In this document: positions 56,938 through 64,000 of the stretch, one piece after another | How positions within the stretch are numbered: the stretch's first letter is position 1 | Layout: every line of letters starts with the position of its first letter | Assembly (NCBI GenBank): GCA_022829145.1 | Contig: CM040747.1 | Coordinates: 30,158,936 to 30,222,935 of the forward strand | Direction of reading: 5' to 3' | DNA from: Albula goreensis | Lineage: Eukaryota > Chordata > Actinopteri > Albuliformes > Albulidae | Length of the DNA: 64,000 nt | Made by a program: the position numbers and the translations under genes | The notes under the pieces: model-generated | What the model saw: the letters and a program-made list of their open reading frames with translations, nothing else | Told to the model about the DNA's origin: nothing | The model's database searches: none

Positions 56938-57194
56938 GGGACAGGAGCATTAAACACCAGCACAGTCTCCTGCAGTATTACTGTGGACTGGGACAAGAGC
57001 ATTAAACACCAGCGCAGTCTCCTGCAGTATTACTGTGGACTGGGACAGGAGCGTTAAACACCAGCGCAGTCTCCTGCAGTATTACTGTGGACTGGGACAG
57101 GAGCGTTAAACACCAGCGCAGTCTCCTGCAGTATTACTGTGGACTGGGACAGGAGCATTAAACACCAGTGCAGTCTCCTGCAGTATTACTGTGG
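56938..57194. repeat. 52-bp minisatellite, five copies
   Basis: Units gggacaggagcattaaacac, then cagcgcagtctcctgcagta and ttactgtggact, start at 56938, 56990, 57042, 57094 and 57146. Copies differ by only a few bases. Confidence 0.93.
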
Positions 57195-57321
57195 ACCCAC
57201 AGCCAGACTGCATTATCAGTGAGGGTGGTCAGCCATATGAAATTTACTGCTGCAGGGCCCAGACTGTCTCCCCGAGGGGTCTGAGTGATGTCACTCAGGA
57301 AGAAGGAGACAGATATGTATA

Positions 57322-57324
<3 letters not shown>

Positions 57325-57363
<39 letters not shown>

Positions 57364-57376
57364 TGTGTGTGTGTGT
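57325..57376. repeat. (GT)n microsatellite with one interruption
   Basis: GT array broken once by ac at 57361-57362. Confidence 0.95.

Positions 57377-64000
<6,624 letters not shown>

Overview
The window is nuclear DNA of a vertebrate, almost certainly a ray-finned fish. It has GT-AG introns, long AT-rich noncoding stretches, fish-type tRNA-derived SINEs, a decayed Ty3/Gypsy-class retroelement and many (GT)n/(TA)n microsatellites. There is no prokaryotic gene organisation. The two genes were recognised from spliced exons whose phases agree, not from the raw open frames.

Region 1 (1 to about 7.83 kb, + strand) holds the 3' end of a gene that I call ahctf1 (ELYS, the nucleoporin/chromatin-binding protein). 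Six exons encode about 1,179 residues of disordered C-terminal region. Exon 3 is 2.7 kb and carries an acidic, proline-containing nine-residue repeat array, then a KTVTF motif and many Arg/Lys-rich AT-hook-like segments. The last exon ends in a basic tail, followed by a short 3' UTR with AATAAA at 7807. The 5' part of the gene lies left of the window.

Region 2 (about 9.57 to 48.83 kb, - strand) is cnst (consortin, a connexin-sorting trans-Golgi protein also listed as a PP1 regulatory subunit). I can chain ten coding exons with consistent phase into a 616-residue protein. There is also a probable noncoding first exon with an ETS/YY1-type promoter element at about 48.83 kb. The chain requires a 22-nt microexon, and a further in-frame 21-nt microexon candidate lies inside the TPR-like domain. 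ahctf1 and cnst are convergent. From memory, human AHCTF1 and CNST also sit close together and convergent on 1q44, which supports both names.

Region 3 consists of the cnst introns. They hold a retroelement fossil with integrase upstream of reverse transcriptase (31.7 to 33.2 kb, the unusual Gmr1-type order), three SINE remnants, a 63-bp tandem repeat, a TTCAGTT-rich degenerate tract and a 58-bp duplication that copies a splice acceptor.

Region 4 (48.84 to 64 kb) is intergenic. I find no convincing gene. It contains a 48-bp minisatellite of about 14.7 copies, a 52-bp minisatellite of five copies, long GT arrays, possible conserved noncoding blocks and one unidentified exon-like frame at 61.0 kb.

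I see no new multi-gene system. The best leads are the cnst microexons, the duplicated splice acceptor, the ELYS repeat expansion and the IN-before-RT retroelement.
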